From Microbacterium barkeri (lineage in GTDB: Bacteria; Actinomycetota; Actinomycetes; Actinomycetales; Microbacteriaceae): DNA of 64,000 nt. Location of the stretch: the NCBI RefSeq assembly GCF_027921765.1, contig NZ_BSEJ01000004.1, positions 1-64,000 of the forward strand, written 5' to 3'. The position numbers and the translations under genes were made by a program. Below the pieces are notes generated by a model. That model was not told where the DNA came from. It searched no databases and saw nothing but the letters and a program-made list of their open reading frames with translations. Positions 16,688-25,566 of the stretch are shown here, piece by piece; position 1 is the first letter of the stretch; the number at the start of each line of letters is the position of its first letter.

Positions 16688-17620
16688 TCAGCCGACGACG
16701 CGCGCGCCGCGCACGGGGCCGTGCGCGAGGAGCACATCCCGACCGGCGGCGTCCAGCACGTCGCGGAGCTCCGCGGCATCCTCGGGCGATGCCGCGAGGA
16801 AGGCGACGGTGGGTCCTGAGCCCGACACGAGACCCGCGAGCGCCCCCGACGACTCCCCGAGCTCGAGCGTCTCGGCGAGATCGGGGCGCAGCCCGAGCGC
16901 GGCGACCTGGAGGTCGTTGCGGAGCGTCTCGGCGAGCATCGCCGCGTCGCCCGCGCGCAGCGCCTGCAGCACGCCGGCGTCGACCTCGGGCACGACGCGC
17001 GTGGGGGCGATGTCGAGCCGGTGCCGTTCGCGGTGGCGGTCGAGCGCCCCGTACACCTCGGGCGTCGAGAGGCCCTCCTCGTTCACGGCGAGCACCCAGT
17101 CGAAGCGGCCGCGTGCGAGGGCCGGGCTCAGCTCATCGCCGCGACCGGTCCCGATCGCGGTGCCGCCCTTGAGCGCGAACGGCACGTCGGCGCCGAGCTG
17201 CGCTGCGAGGCGATGCAGCTCGGCCTGCCCGACCCGCGTGCCCCAGAGCGCGTCGCACGCCACGAGCGCGGCGGCGGCATCCGCCGAGCCGCCGCCCATG
17301 CCGCCAGCGACGGGGACCTCCTTGAACACGTCGAGGTGGACGCCGCCCCCGTACCCGGTCTCCGCCGCCAGCAGGCGGGCCGCTCGGAGCGCGAGATTGC
17401 GGTCGTCGACCGGCACGCCCGACACGTCGACGGTGCCCTCGACCTCGAGCGTGAAGCCGTCGGCATGCGTCGCGACGACATCCTCGTAGAGCGAGACGGC
17501 CTGGAAGGCGGTCGCGAGCTGGTGGTAGCCGTCGCTCTGCCGGCATCCGACCTCGAGGAAGACGTTGATCTTGCCCGGTGCGCGCACGCGCACCTGCGGC
17601 TCCGACGACGCGAGGCTCAT
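16688..17620 (-). CDS. ispE: 4-diphosphocytidyl-2-C-methyl-D-erythritol kinase
   Basis: This 310-residue GHMP kinase phosphorylates CDP-methylerythritol at the 2-hydroxyl in the non-mevalonate isoprenoid pathway. Diagnostic segments are [14 protein letters not shown] near the N-terminus with the catalytic Lys, the ATP loop [17 protein letters not shown] at about 96-112, and [12 protein letters not shown] near residue 275. The ATG overlaps the rsmA stop (ATGA). It ends the conserved actinobacterial order metG-tatD-rsmA-ispE. In related genomes an ABC-F gene often follows; here the uncharacterised membrane-protein / lyase pair follows after 73 bp. Confidence 0.93.
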   Translation of the reverse strand: MSLASSEPQVRVRAPGKINVFLEVGCRQSDGYHQLATAFQAVSLYEDVVATHADGFTLEVEGTVDVSGVPVDDRNLALRAARLLAAETGYGGGVHLDVFKEVPVAGGMGGGSADAAAALVACDALWGTRVGQAELHRLAAQLGADVPFALKGGTAIGTGRGDELSPALARGRFDWVLAVNEEGLSTPEVYGALDRHRERHRLDIAPTRVVPEVDAGVLQALRAGDAAMLAETLRNDLQVAALGLRPDLAETLELGESSGALAGLVSGSGPTVAFLAASPEDAAELRDVLDAAGRDVLLAHGPVRGARVVG

Positions 17621-18489
17621 GGCGCCGTCGCCTCCGCGCCGCTCGTCTCGGCGAGCGCGCGTGCGATCCGCAGGAAGTCGTCGATGTCCAGCGACTCGCC
17701 GCGCGCGGTCGGCGCGACGCCCGCGCGCTCGAGCACCTCGGTCGCGCCCGCCGAGCCGCCGAGCTCGCCGGCGAGCGCCTGGCGCAGCATCTTGCGTCGC
17801 TGCTGGAACGCGAGATCGACGATCCGGAAGGTCCGCAGCCGCTCGTCCTCCGTGCCGCGCGCCGCGGCGTCGCGCTGGAACGCGACGAGCACGCTGTCGA
17901 CGTTCGGCACCGGCCAGAAGACCTGGCGGGAGACGCTGCCGGCGAGCCGCCACGCGCCGTACCAGGCGGCCTTCGCGCTCGGGGCCCCGTAGACCTTGCT
18001 CCCCGGCTCGGCCGCGAGGCGCTCGCCGACCTCGGCCTGCACCATGACGACACCGCGGTCGAGCCGGGCGAACGTCTCGAGGAAGTGCAGCAGCACCGGC
18101 ACCGACACGTTGTAGGGCAGGTTCGCGACGAGGATGGTCGGATCGCCGGGCAGCTCGGTGACGCGCAGCGCATCGGCGTCGACCACCGTGAGCGCGCCGT
18201 CCGGGACGCCGCGCTCGGCCGCCGTGCGCGGCAGCCGCTCGGCGAGCCGGTGGTCGATCTCGACGGCGGTCACGGTCGCGCCGGCCTCGAGGATGGCCAG
18301 GGTCAGCGAGCCGAGCCCTGGGCCGATCTCGACGACCCGCTCCCCCGCCTCGACGCGCGCGGTGTGCACGATGCGCCGCACGGTGTTGGCGTCGACGACG
18401 AAGTTCTGGCCGAGCTTCTTCGTGGGCGTGACATCGAGCTCGGCGGCGAGCTCGCGGATGTCGCCGGCCCCGAGGAGCCGCACGGTCAT
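17617..18489 (-). CDS. rsmA: 16S rRNA (adenine1518-N6/adenine1519-N6)-dimethyltransferase
   Basis: This 290-residue RsmA/KsgA enzyme dimethylates two adjacent adenines in helix 45 of 16S rRNA late in 30S assembly, using S-adenosylmethionine. Motifs are [12 protein letters not shown] (N-terminal), [11 protein letters not shown] (SAM loop, about 53-63), the catalytic [11 protein letters not shown] (about 124-134) and [12 protein letters not shown]. The ATG at 18489 overlaps the tatD stop and the gene's own stop overlaps the ispE ATG. Confidence 0.94.
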   Translation of the reverse strand: MTVRLLGAGDIRELAAELDVTPTKKLGQNFVVDANTVRRIVHTARVEAGERVVEIGPGLGSLTLAILEAGATVTAVEIDHRLAERLPRTAAERGVPDGALTVVDADALRVTELPGDPTILVANLPYNVSVPVLLHFLETFARLDRGVVMVQAEVGERLAAEPGSKVYGAPSAKAAWYGAWRLAGSVSRQVFWPVPNVDSVLVAFQRDAAARGTEDERLRTFRIVDLAFQQRRKMLRQALAGELGGSAGATEVLERAGVAPTARGESLDIDDFLRIARALAETSGAEATAP

Positions 18490-19379
18490 GTCCACTCCCC
18501 GTACACGGCGCGCGTGTTCGCGGCCAGCTGGGCGGAGAGCTCGTCGACGTCGGCACCCAGCTCCGCGGCCATGAAGCGGACCGTGACGGGCACGAGGTAC
18601 GGCGCGTTCGGGCGCCCTCGGTGCGGCGTCGGAGTGAGGAACGGCGCATCCGTCTCGACGAGGATGCGGTCGCGCGGCGTCACCCGCAGGGCGTCGCGCA
18701 GGTTCTGCGCGTTCTTGAACGTGATGTTCCCCGCGAACGACACCCAGTAGCCCGCGTCGGCCGCCTCGTGGGCCATGTCCTCGTCGCCCGAGAAGCAGTG
18801 GAAGACCGTCCGCTCGGGGGCGCCGACGCGCCGCAGCGTGTCGAGCACGTCGCGATGGGCGTCGCGGTCGTGGATCTGCAGTGCGACGCCGTGGCGCTTG
18901 GCGATGTCGATGTGCGCCTCGAAGGAGGCGTGCTGTGCCGGTCGCCCCTCCTCGCCCGTGCGGAAGTAGTCGAGCCCCGTCTCGCCCACGGCGCGCACGC
19001 GCGGGTGCCCCGCGAGCTCGTCGATGACTCCGAGCGCCTCCTCGAGGCGCCCCTGCTCGGCGTACGTCGGCGCGTCGTTGGGGTGGATGGCGACGGCCGC
19101 GAGCACGCGCGCATCCCGCTCGGCGGCGGCGACGGCCCACCGCGAAGAGTCGATGTCGCCCGACGACTGCACGACGCCGGCGATGCCGACCGCGCTCGCC
19201 CGATCGAGCTGCTCCTCGAGCGAGAGCGGCTCGTCGCCGTCCTCGATCTCGAGGTGGCAATGGTTGTCGTACACGGGCACCGCGAGCGGCTCGGGCGCGG
19301 CCGGGTAGCGCAGGTCCTTCCGCCCGTCCCGGCTCCGCTCGCGCACGTAGACGGTCGGGTCCGCCCCGTTGTCCTTCAC
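18486..19379 (-). CDS. tatD: TatD-family metal-dependent DNase
   Basis: This 297-residue TIM-barrel hydrolase of the TatD family has the metal ligands in [10 protein letters not shown] (HxH near residue 40), the Glu in [10 protein letters not shown], a His in LQIHDRDAH and FHCFSG further on. Known members are 3'-5' DNA/RNA exonucleases or D-aminoacyl-tRNA deacylase-like hydrolases. The start is GTG at 19379 with GAGGGGG 6 bases upstream. It lies 19 bp after metG in the housekeeping operon and overlaps rsmA. Confidence 0.9.
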   Translation of the reverse strand: MKDNGADPTVYVRERSRDGRKDLRYPAAPEPLAVPVYDNHCHLEIEDGDEPLSLEEQLDRASAVGIAGVVQSSGDIDSSRWAVAAAERDARVLAAVAIHPNDAPTYAEQGRLEEALGVIDELAGHPRVRAVGETGLDYFRTGEEGRPAQHASFEAHIDIAKRHGVALQIHDRDAHRDVLDTLRRVGAPERTVFHCFSGDEDMAHEAADAGYWVSFAGNITFKNAQNLRDALRVTPRDRILVETDAPFLTPTPHRGRPNAPYLVPVTVRFMAAELGADVDELSAQLAANTRAVYGEWT

Positions 19380-19398
19380 GCCATCCCCCTCGATCGGA

Positions 19399-20976
19399 TC
19401 ACTCCGGCTGCTCGACCCGCGGGAAGAGCGGCTGGAGCGTGGACGTCGCCGTGCCGGCGGGGATGCCGCCCCACGCGCCGGCCTCGCGCACGGGCTGCTC
19501 GACGAGCGCGCCCAGGGCGCTCTCGACGCCCAGCGCGTCCCAGAGCTTGCCGGTGGCCTGCGGCATCACGGGCGAGAGCAGCACGGCGAGCGCGCGCAGC
19601 CCCTCGGCGCACGTGTAGAGCACGGTCGCCAGGCGGTCGCGCTGCGCGTCGTCCTTCGCGAGCGCCCACGGCTCGTTCTCGGTGATGTAGCCGTTGAGCT
19701 CGTCGACGATCGTCCAGATCGAGCGGATGGCCTCGTCGATGCGGAAGCGGTCGATCGCCGCATCGGCCTTCCGAGCCGCTTCCGCGACGGTCCGCTGGAT
19801 CGCGAGATCGCCATCCGCGTACTCCGCGGGAGCGGGGACGACGCCGTCGAAGTACTTGCCGATCATGGCGATGGTCCGCGATGCGAGGTTGCCGAACCCG
19901 TTCGCGAGCTCCGCCTGGTACCGAGCCGACAGGTCCTCCCAGGAGAACGAGCCGTCCTGGCCGAACGAGATCGCCGACAGGAAGTAGAACCGATACGCGT
20001 CGGAGCCGAAGACGTCGGTGATCGCGTTGGGCGCGATGCCCGTGAGCTTCGACTTCGACATCTTCTCGCCGCCCACGAGCAGCCATCCGTGCGCGAAGAC
20101 GTTCTCGGGCACCTCGATGCCCGCGGCCATCAGCATCGCCGGCCAGATCACGGCATGGAACCGGAGGATGTCCTTGCCCACGACGTGGTGCGCGGGCCAG
20201 CGGCGCGCGAAGTTGTCGGGGTCGGAGCCGTACCCCACCGCGGTCGCGTAGTTGAGGAGGGCGTCGACCCACACGTAGATGACGTGCGACTCGTCCCACG
20301 GGACGGTGATGCCCCAGTCGAACGTCGAGCGCGAGATCGAGAGGTCCTTCAGGCCCTGCTGCACGAAGGCGACGACCTCGTTGCGCGCGGATTCGGGCTG
20401 GACGAAGTCGGGGCGCTCCCGGTAGAGCTCGAGGAGGCGGTCCTGGAACTCGCTGAGCTTGAAGAAGTAGTTCTTCTCCTGCAGCAGCTCGAGCGGCTTC
20501 GAGTGGATCGCGCACACCTTGAGCCCCTCGAACGGCCCGGTGCCGTCGACGATCTCGCTGTCGGGCTTGAACTCCTCGCACCCGACGCAGTAGAGCGCCT
20601 CGTACTCGCCCGCGTAGATGTAGCCGCGGTCGTACACCGCCTGCAGGAACAGCTGGACGCTCTTCTCGTGACGCTCCTGCGTCGTGCGGATGAAGTCGTC
20701 GTTGGCGACGTCCAGCGTCCGCAGGAGCGGCTGCCACGACTCCGCGACGAGCTTGTCGACCCATTCCTGCGGGGTCGCGCCGTTCGCGGCGGCGGCGCGG
20801 ATCATCTTCTGGCCGTGCTCGTCGGTGCCCGTCAGCATCCACGTGTCGTCACCGGCCTGGCGGTGCCAGCGCGCGAGCGTGTCCACCGCCACGGTCGTGT
20901 ACCCGTGCCCGATGTGCGGGACATCGCTCGGATAGTAGATCGGCGTGGTGATGTAGAAGGAACGGCCGGAAGTCAC
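19399..20976 (-). CDS. metG: Methionyl-tRNA synthetase
   Basis: This 525-residue class I synthetase charges initiator and elongator tRNA-Met. The HIGH-type motif is HIGHGYT (about residues 21-27), the zinc-knuckle-like CVGCEEF lies at about 130, and KMSKSKL is near 305, followed by the anticodon-binding helical domain. It lacks the extra C-terminal dimerisation domain of longer forms. The start is GTG at 20976, with no Shine-Dalgarno sequence. TAGACT lies exactly 6 bases upstream, so the operon mRNA probably begins at the start codon. It is the first gene of metG-tatD-rsmA-ispE. Confidence 0.95.
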   Translation of the reverse strand: MTSGRSFYITTPIYYPSDVPHIGHGYTTVAVDTLARWHRQAGDDTWMLTGTDEHGQKMIRAAAANGATPQEWVDKLVAESWQPLLRTLDVANDDFIRTTQERHEKSVQLFLQAVYDRGYIYAGEYEALYCVGCEEFKPDSEIVDGTGPFEGLKVCAIHSKPLELLQEKNYFFKLSEFQDRLLELYRERPDFVQPESARNEVVAFVQQGLKDLSISRSTFDWGITVPWDESHVIYVWVDALLNYATAVGYGSDPDNFARRWPAHHVVGKDILRFHAVIWPAMLMAAGIEVPENVFAHGWLLVGGEKMSKSKLTGIAPNAITDVFGSDAYRFYFLSAISFGQDGSFSWEDLSARYQAELANGFGNLASRTIAMIGKYFDGVVPAPAEYADGDLAIQRTVAEAARKADAAIDRFRIDEAIRSIWTIVDELNGYITENEPWALAKDDAQRDRLATVLYTCAEGLRALAVLLSPVMPQATGKLWDALGVESALGALVEQPVREAGAWGGIPAGTATSTLQPLFPRVEQPE

Positions 20977-20988
20977 CAGGAGAGTCTA
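20977..20988 (-). promoter_or_regulatory. Leaderless promoter of the metG operon
   Basis: On the minus strand TAGACT (20988-20983) is followed by CTCCTG and then the GTG start of metG. Confidence 0.55.
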
Positions 20989-21018
20989 TTCCGGGCCGCG
21001 CGTGCTCCGCGCCGAGCG

Positions 21019-22032
21019 TTACGCGCTCTCGCGCACGACGAGCGACGCCGGGAGCATGAGATCGCGGCCAGGGCTCCCCGCCACGACGTCGAGCAGCAGG
21101 GCGACCATCTCCTCGCTGATCCGGGCCCACGGCTGACGCATCGTCGTGAGCGGCGGATCGTGGGTCTCGGCGAGGCCCGAATCGTCGAACCCCGCAACCG
21201 CGATGTCGTCGGGCACGCGCAGCCCCTCGCGGCGCAGCGCCGCGACCGCGCCGGCGGCCATCCCGTCCGAGGCCGCGAAGACCGCGTCGATATCGCGCCC
21301 GCGTGCGAGCAGGCGCGCCATCGCGCGCGAGCCGGACTCGCGCGAGTAGTCCCCGCGCTCGACGAGCTCGGCGTCGTAGCCGCCGCCCATCTCCTCGCGG
21401 AACCCGGCGAGACGGAACCGGCCGCCCGGCGTGTCGTCGGGCCCCGCGATATGCGCGATGCGACGGTGCCCGCGGGAGCGCAGGTAGGCCGTCATCTCGC
21501 GCGCGGCGCGCGCCTCGTCGATGCCGACCGACGGGACGAGCCCCTCGAGGCCGAGCGGGACGCCCGTGCTGACGATCGGGATGCCGGCCTCGTGCATGCG
21601 GCCGAGGAAGGGGTCGGATGCATGGCTCGACACGAGGAGCACGCCGTCGACGTGCCCCGCGCGCACGTACTCGAGCACGTTCGCCTTCTCGGCATCCGTT
21701 CCCGCCACGAGGAGCACGAGGGTCATCGACCGCTTCGAGAGGGACTCGGCAGCGCCGCGCAGCAGCAGGCCGAAGGTCGGGTCCTCGAACAGCAGGTGGT
21801 GCTCCTCGGTCAGGAGGAAGGCGAGCGATCCGGAGCGGCCCGTCGCCAGGCTGCGCGCGTGGTGATTCGCCGTGTAGCCCGTCCGCCGGATGGCGTCCTC
21901 GACCGCGGCACGCGCGTCGGGCGAGACCCAGTGCCCTCCGTTGATGACGCGGGAGACCGTGCCGCGCGAGACGCCCGCGACCGCCGCGACGTCGCGGATC
22001 GTCGGCTTGCGCGCGGGCGGCGTCTGCTCCAT
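21019..22032 (-). CDS. ganR: LacI-family regulator of the galactan locus (GanR-like)
   Basis: This 337-residue regulator has the helix-turn-helix PTIRDVAAVAGVSRGTVSRV at about 10-29 and a sugar-binding domain ending in GFDDSGLAETHDPPLTTMRQ, typical of LacI proteins. It is transcribed divergently from the GH42/transporter/GH53 cluster. Two identical 18-bp palindromic sites lie in the shared 139-bp gap, one next to its own start and one over the -10 box of the GH42 promoter. It is therefore expected to repress both itself and the galactan genes until a galacto-oligosaccharide or galactose binds. No Shine-Dalgarno sequence is seen; TAGAGT lies 8 bases upstream. The symbol follows the Bacillus gan nomenclature by role, not by proven orthology. 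Confidence 0.82.
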   Translation of the reverse strand: MEQTPPARKPTIRDVAAVAGVSRGTVSRVINGGHWVSPDARAAVEDAIRRTGYTANHHARSLATGRSGSLAFLLTEEHHLLFEDPTFGLLLRGAAESLSKRSMTLVLLVAGTDAEKANVLEYVRAGHVDGVLLVSSHASDPFLGRMHEAGIPIVSTGVPLGLEGLVPSVGIDEARAAREMTAYLRSRGHRRIAHIAGPDDTPGGRFRLAGFREEMGGGYDAELVERGDYSRESGSRAMARLLARGRDIDAVFAASDGMAAGAVAALRREGLRVPDDIAVAGFDDSGLAETHDPPLTTMRQPWARISEEMVALLLDVVAGSPGRDLMLPASLVVRESA

Positions 22033-22046
22033 GGATCAAGACTCTA
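22033..22046 (-). promoter_or_regulatory. Possible leaderless promoter of the galactan LacI gene
   Basis: On the minus strand TAGAGT (22046-22041) ends 8 bases before the ATG at 22032. Confidence 0.4.
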
Positions 22047-22064
22047 GCGCGAGCCGAGCGTGCG

Positions 22065-22082
22065 ACTGGGACCGGTCACAGT
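22065..22082. promoter_or_regulatory. Operator 1 of the galactan locus
   Basis: ACTGGGACCGGTCACAGT is a near-perfect palindrome (16 of 18 positions symmetrical) and is repeated without change at 22132-22149. This copy lies on the regulator side of the divergent region. Confidence 0.75.
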
Positions 22083-22105
22083 TCGATAACGGATGGGCGA
22101 TCGCC

Positions 22106-22134
22106 TTGGCGCTCCGACGACGCCGCGCCACACT
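22106..22134 (+). promoter_or_regulatory. Promoter of the GH42/transporter/GH53 operon
   Basis: TTGGCG (22106-22111) and CACACT (22129-22134) are separated by 17 bases. The second operator begins inside the -10 box. Confidence 0.45.
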
Positions 22135-22149
22135 GGGACCGGTCACAGT
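22132..22149. promoter_or_regulatory. Operator 2 of the galactan locus
   Basis: Exact second copy of ACTGGGACCGGTCACAGT, 67 bases from the first. It overlaps the -10 box and probable transcription start of the beta-galactosidase operon, a position that blocks RNA polymerase. Confidence 0.75.
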
Positions 22150-22171
22150 CTTTCGACCCGATGGAGCGTCC

Positions 22172-24175
22172 ATGCCCGACCAGACCCCCCTGCCCGCCCT
22201 GCCCGGCATCGCCTTCGGCGGCGACTACAACCCCGAGCAGTGGCCGCGCGAGACGTGGCAGGAGGACGTCCGCCTGATGCGCGAGGCGGGCGTCAACCTC
22301 GTGAGCGTGGGGATCTTCTCGTGGGCTCTGCTCGAGACCGCCGAGGGCGAGTTCGACTTCGCCTGGCTCGACGAGGTGATCGACCTCCTCCACGCGAACG
22401 GCATCGCCGTCGACCTCGGCACGCCGACCGCCTCACCGCCCGCCTGGTTCTTCGCCGCGCACCCCGACGCGCGTGTCGTCACACGAGACGGCACCGTCAT
22501 GGGCTTCGGATCGCGCGGGATGGCGTCCCACTCCTCCCCCGCCTACCGGGAGGCGATCGTCCGCATCGCGAGCGCACTCGCCGACCGCTACGGCGATCAC
22601 CCCGCCGTCGTGCTGTGGCACGTGCACAACGAGTACGGCGTCCCGGTCGGCGAGGACTACTCGGAGCATTCCGTGCGCGCCTTCCGCGGATGGCTGCGCG
22701 AGCGCTACGGATCACTCGACGCTCTCAATGCCGCATGGGGCACGGCGTTCTGGGGCCAGCACTACACGGCCTGGGAGCACATCGGCGCCCCGGCCGCGGC
22801 GCCGTCGGTCGTCAATCCCGCACAGCGCCTCGACTTCCAGCGCTTCACCGACCATCAGCTCCGCGCGTGCTTCATCGCCGAGCGCGACGCGATCCGCGCC
22901 CGCGCCCCGCAGCCGATCACGACGAACTTCATGGCGAACCAGAGCTGGACGACCGACCTGTGGGCGTGGGCCAGGGACGTCGACGTCGTGTCCGACGACC
23001 ACTATCTGTGGGCGGCCGACGAGGACGCGCACATCGGGCTCTCGATCGCCGCCGATCTCTCCCGGTCGGTCGGCGGAGGGAAGCCGTGGATCCTCATGGA
23101 GCACTCGACGTCGGCCGTGAACTGGCAGCCGCGCAACATCGCGAAGCGTCCCGGGGAGATGGCCCGCAACTCGCTGACGCACGTCGCACGGGGCTCGGAC
23201 GCCGTGCTCTTCTTCCAGTGGCGCGCGGGACGCTCGGGCGCCGAGAAGTTCCATTCGGCGATGCTCCCCCACGCCGGCACCGACTCGCGCGTCTGGCGCG
23301 AGGTGGTTGCGCTCGGCGAGGGGCTGTCCCGGCTCGACGCGGTCGTCGGGTCGCGCGTCGAGGCCGACGTCGCCGTCCTGTGGGACTTCGAGTCGTTCTG
23401 GGCGCAGGACCTCGAATGGCGCCCGACCGAGGACCTCTCCCACCAGGAGCGCGTGCGCGCGTTCTACGAGCGTCTCTGGCGGGACGGCGTCACGGTCGAC
23501 TTCGCGCTCCCTGGCCACGACCTGTCGCGCTACCGGCTCGTCGTCGCCCCCGCGCAGTACCTGCTCACGGCGGCAGACGCCGCGAACCTCACCCGGTATG
23601 TCGAAGGCGGCGGAACGCTCGTCGTCTCGTACTTCTCGGCGGTCGTCGACGAGAACGACGCCGTCCACCCCGGTGGGTTCCTCGCTCCCCTCCGCGACGC
23701 CCTCGGCGTCGACGTCGAGGAGCACCTGCCGCTGCGCGAGGGCGCCGCTGCCGCGGTCGAATGGAGCGACGGCGCCCTGCTGGGCGCCGACCACTGGCAG
23801 GAGAGCCTCCGTCTGCACGGCGCCGACGTCGTCGGCGCCTACGCCGAGGGCCCCGCGGCGGGAGGCGCCGCCATCACACGTCACCGTCACGGCGCCGGAA
23901 CGGGGTGGTACATCTCCACCCGCCTGGACGCGGAGGGGCTGCGCGCCGTCCTGTCCGACGTGTACGCCGATGCGGGGGTCGTCGCGTCGTCGACTCCGGA
24001 TGGCCTCGAGGTCGTCCGGCGCCGCGCCGACGATCGCACGTTCCTCTTCGCGATCAACCACCGCGACGACGACGTCACCATCGACGCCGTCGGCCGCGAG
24101 CTGCTCACCGGCGCCACGGCGTCCGGATCCCTCGTCGTCCCCGCCGGGGGCGTCGCCGTCATCGAGACCGACTGA
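22172..24175 (+). CDS. ganA: Beta-galactosidase, GH42
   Basis: This 667-residue glycoside hydrolase family 42 enzyme releases galactose from beta-galactosides in the cytoplasm (no signal peptide). It opens with the GH42 hallmark GGDYNPEQWP. The acid/base Glu is in LWHVHNEYG (about residue 153) and the nucleophile Glu in ILMEHSTSAVNWQ (about residue 311). A Rossmann-like trimerisation domain (about 395-600) and a small beta domain follow. The ATG at 22172 has GGAG 8 bases upstream. With the importer and GH53 enzyme downstream it should degrade galacto-oligosaccharides from pectic galactan. Confidence 0.93.
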   Translation: MPDQTPLPALPGIAFGGDYNPEQWPRETWQEDVRLMREAGVNLVSVGIFSWALLETAEGEFDFAWLDEVIDLLHANGIAVDLGTPTASPPAWFFAAHPDARVVTRDGTVMGFGSRGMASHSSPAYREAIVRIASALADRYGDHPAVVLWHVHNEYGVPVGEDYSEHSVRAFRGWLRERYGSLDALNAAWGTAFWGQHYTAWEHIGAPAAAPSVVNPAQRLDFQRFTDHQLRACFIAERDAIRARAPQPITTNFMANQSWTTDLWAWARDVDVVSDDHYLWAADEDAHIGLSIAADLSRSVGGGKPWILMEHSTSAVNWQPRNIAKRPGEMARNSLTHVARGSDAVLFFQWRAGRSGAEKFHSAMLPHAGTDSRVWREVVALGEGLSRLDAVVGSRVEADVAVLWDFESFWAQDLEWRPTEDLSHQERVRAFYERLWRDGVTVDFALPGHDLSRYRLVVAPAQYLLTAADAANLTRYVEGGGTLVVSYFSAVVDENDAVHPGGFLAPLRDALGVDVEEHLPLREGAAAAVEWSDGALLGADHWQESLRLHGADVVGAYAEGPAAGGAAITRHRHGAGTGWYISTRLDAEGLRAVLSDVYADAGVVASSTPDGLEVVRRRADDRTFLFAINHRDDDVTIDAVGRELLTGATASGSLVVPAGGVAVIETD

Positions 24176-24278
24176 CCCGCCCTCCGGGGCACCCCGGGGC
24201 CGCCCGGCCCGACCGATCCACCACCACCAGGTCGTGACGACGCGACCGCATCGCACGACCATCGAGAAGGAGACAATC

Positions 24279-25508
24279 ATGCGCACGCAGATCGCATTCG
24301 CCGGCATCGCCGCCGCGTCGGCACTGCTGCTGGCCGGCTGCTCCGGCAGCGCCCCCGAGACGGCCGAGGAGCCGGCCGACGAGGGCTCGACCGCCGAGCT
24401 CGTCGTGTGGACCGACGAGGAGCGGGAGGACGCGATCGCCGCGGCCGCCGAGCAGTTCGAGGCCGACACGGGAGCGACCGTCACGCTCGTCCAGAAGAAC
24501 TTCGAGGACCTGCGCAACGACTTCATCGCGCAGGTGCCCACGGGCGAGGGGCCTGACATCACGGTCGGCGCGCACGACTGGCTCGGGGCGCTCGTCACCG
24601 CCGGCGTCGTCGACACGATCGATCTCGGCGACGCGACGGGCGACTTCGAGCAGGTCGCGCTCGACGCGATGACCTACGACGGCCAGCTCTACGCGCTGCC
24701 GTACTCGCTCGAGACGGTCGCGCTCATCCAGAACGTCGACATGGTGGGCCCCGACGCCCCGGCGAGCTGGGACGAGCTCGTGTCGATGGCGCAGGAGGCG
24801 GGGGCCGAGCGCCCGATCGCGGTCAACACGGCCGGCGAGACGGGCGACGCGTACACGATGTACGGGCTGCAGACCTCGTTCGGCGCGCCGGTCTTCGTCC
24901 AGGACGAGACCGGCTCGTACACGGCCGAGATCGGCATGGGCGGCGCGAACGGCGAGGCGTTCGCGCAGTGGCTCCACGAGAACGGGTCGGCTGGCATGGG
25001 CTACATCTCGACCACGGTCGACTACGACATCAACAACGAGCTGTTCAACAGCGGCACGGCGCCCTTCACGATCCAGGGACCGTGGGCGATGAGCGCCTAT
25101 GCCGACGTCCCGAACGTCGCGGTGCACCCCATCCCGTCGGCCGGCGGCGAGACCGCGGCGCCCTTCGTGGGCGTGCAGGGCTTCTACCTCAGCTCGCAGA
25201 GCGAGAACGCGCTGCTCGCTCAGGAGTTCCTCGTGAACTACCTCGCGAAGGAGGACGCGCAGCGTGCCCTCTACGAGGCCGACCCGCGCATTCCCGCGTT
25301 CACGGCGCTCGCCGATGAGGTCGCCTCCGACCCCGTCATCGCGGGATTCCTCGCCTCGTCGCAGAACGGCGTGCCGATGCCGAGCATCCCCGAGATGGGC
25401 TCGGTGTGGGACCTCTGGAACGCGGCCGAGGTGCAGATCATCGGCGGCGCCGACCCCGCAGCGACCTGGAAGCAGATGGTCGCCGACCTCGAGGCCGAGC
25501 TGGGCTGA
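24279..25508 (+). CDS. ganS: Galacto-oligosaccharide ABC transporter substrate-binding lipoprotein
   Basis: This 409-residue family 1 sugar-binding lipoprotein (MalE-like) has lipobox LLLAGC, with the Cys at about residue 21. The mature protein begins ELVVWTDEEREDAI and has the usual FIAQVPTGEGPDI and FTIQGPWAMSAY segments. The Shine-Dalgarno sequence AGAAGGAGA precedes the ATG at 24279. It lies between the beta-galactosidase and the two permease genes, so galacto-oligosaccharides are the likely ligands. A hairpin follows its stop codon, as expected for an abundantly made binding protein. Confidence 0.87.
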   Translation: MRTQIAFAGIAAASALLLAGCSGSAPETAEEPADEGSTAELVVWTDEEREDAIAAAAEQFEADTGATVTLVQKNFEDLRNDFIAQVPTGEGPDITVGAHDWLGALVTAGVVDTIDLGDATGDFEQVALDAMTYDGQLYALPYSLETVALIQNVDMVGPDAPASWDELVSMAQEAGAERPIAVNTAGETGDAYTMYGLQTSFGAPVFVQDETGSYTAEIGMGGANGEAFAQWLHENGSAGMGYISTTVDYDINNELFNSGTAPFTIQGPWAMSAYADVPNVAVHPIPSAGGETAAPFVGVQGFYLSSQSENALLAQEFLVNYLAKEDAQRALYEADPRIPAFTALADEVASDPVIAGFLASSQNGVPMPSIPEMGSVWDLWNAAEVQIIGGADPAATWKQMVADLEAELG

Positions 25509-25514
25509 CCGGCT

Positions 25515-25546
25515 GCGCCGGGGCGGGCGGACGCGCGCCCCGGCGC
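25515..25546 (+). terminator. Hairpin after the galacto-oligosaccharide binding-protein gene (attenuator-like)
   Basis: A perfect 11-bp stem (GCGCCGGGGCG / CGCCCCGGCGC) with a 10-base loop begins 7 bases after the stop codon, inside the operon. It resembles the hairpin at 11846-11881 in the other sugar-transport operon. Confidence 0.6.
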
Positions 25547-25566
25547 TCCGGCGGAAGGAAGACGGA

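Noticed and set aside
24176..24278. Possible terminator between the beta-galactosidase and binding-protein genes
   Set aside because: The GC-rich stretch forms only short imperfect stems, and the downstream gene has a clear Shine-Dalgarno sequence; better treated as an intra-operon spacer.
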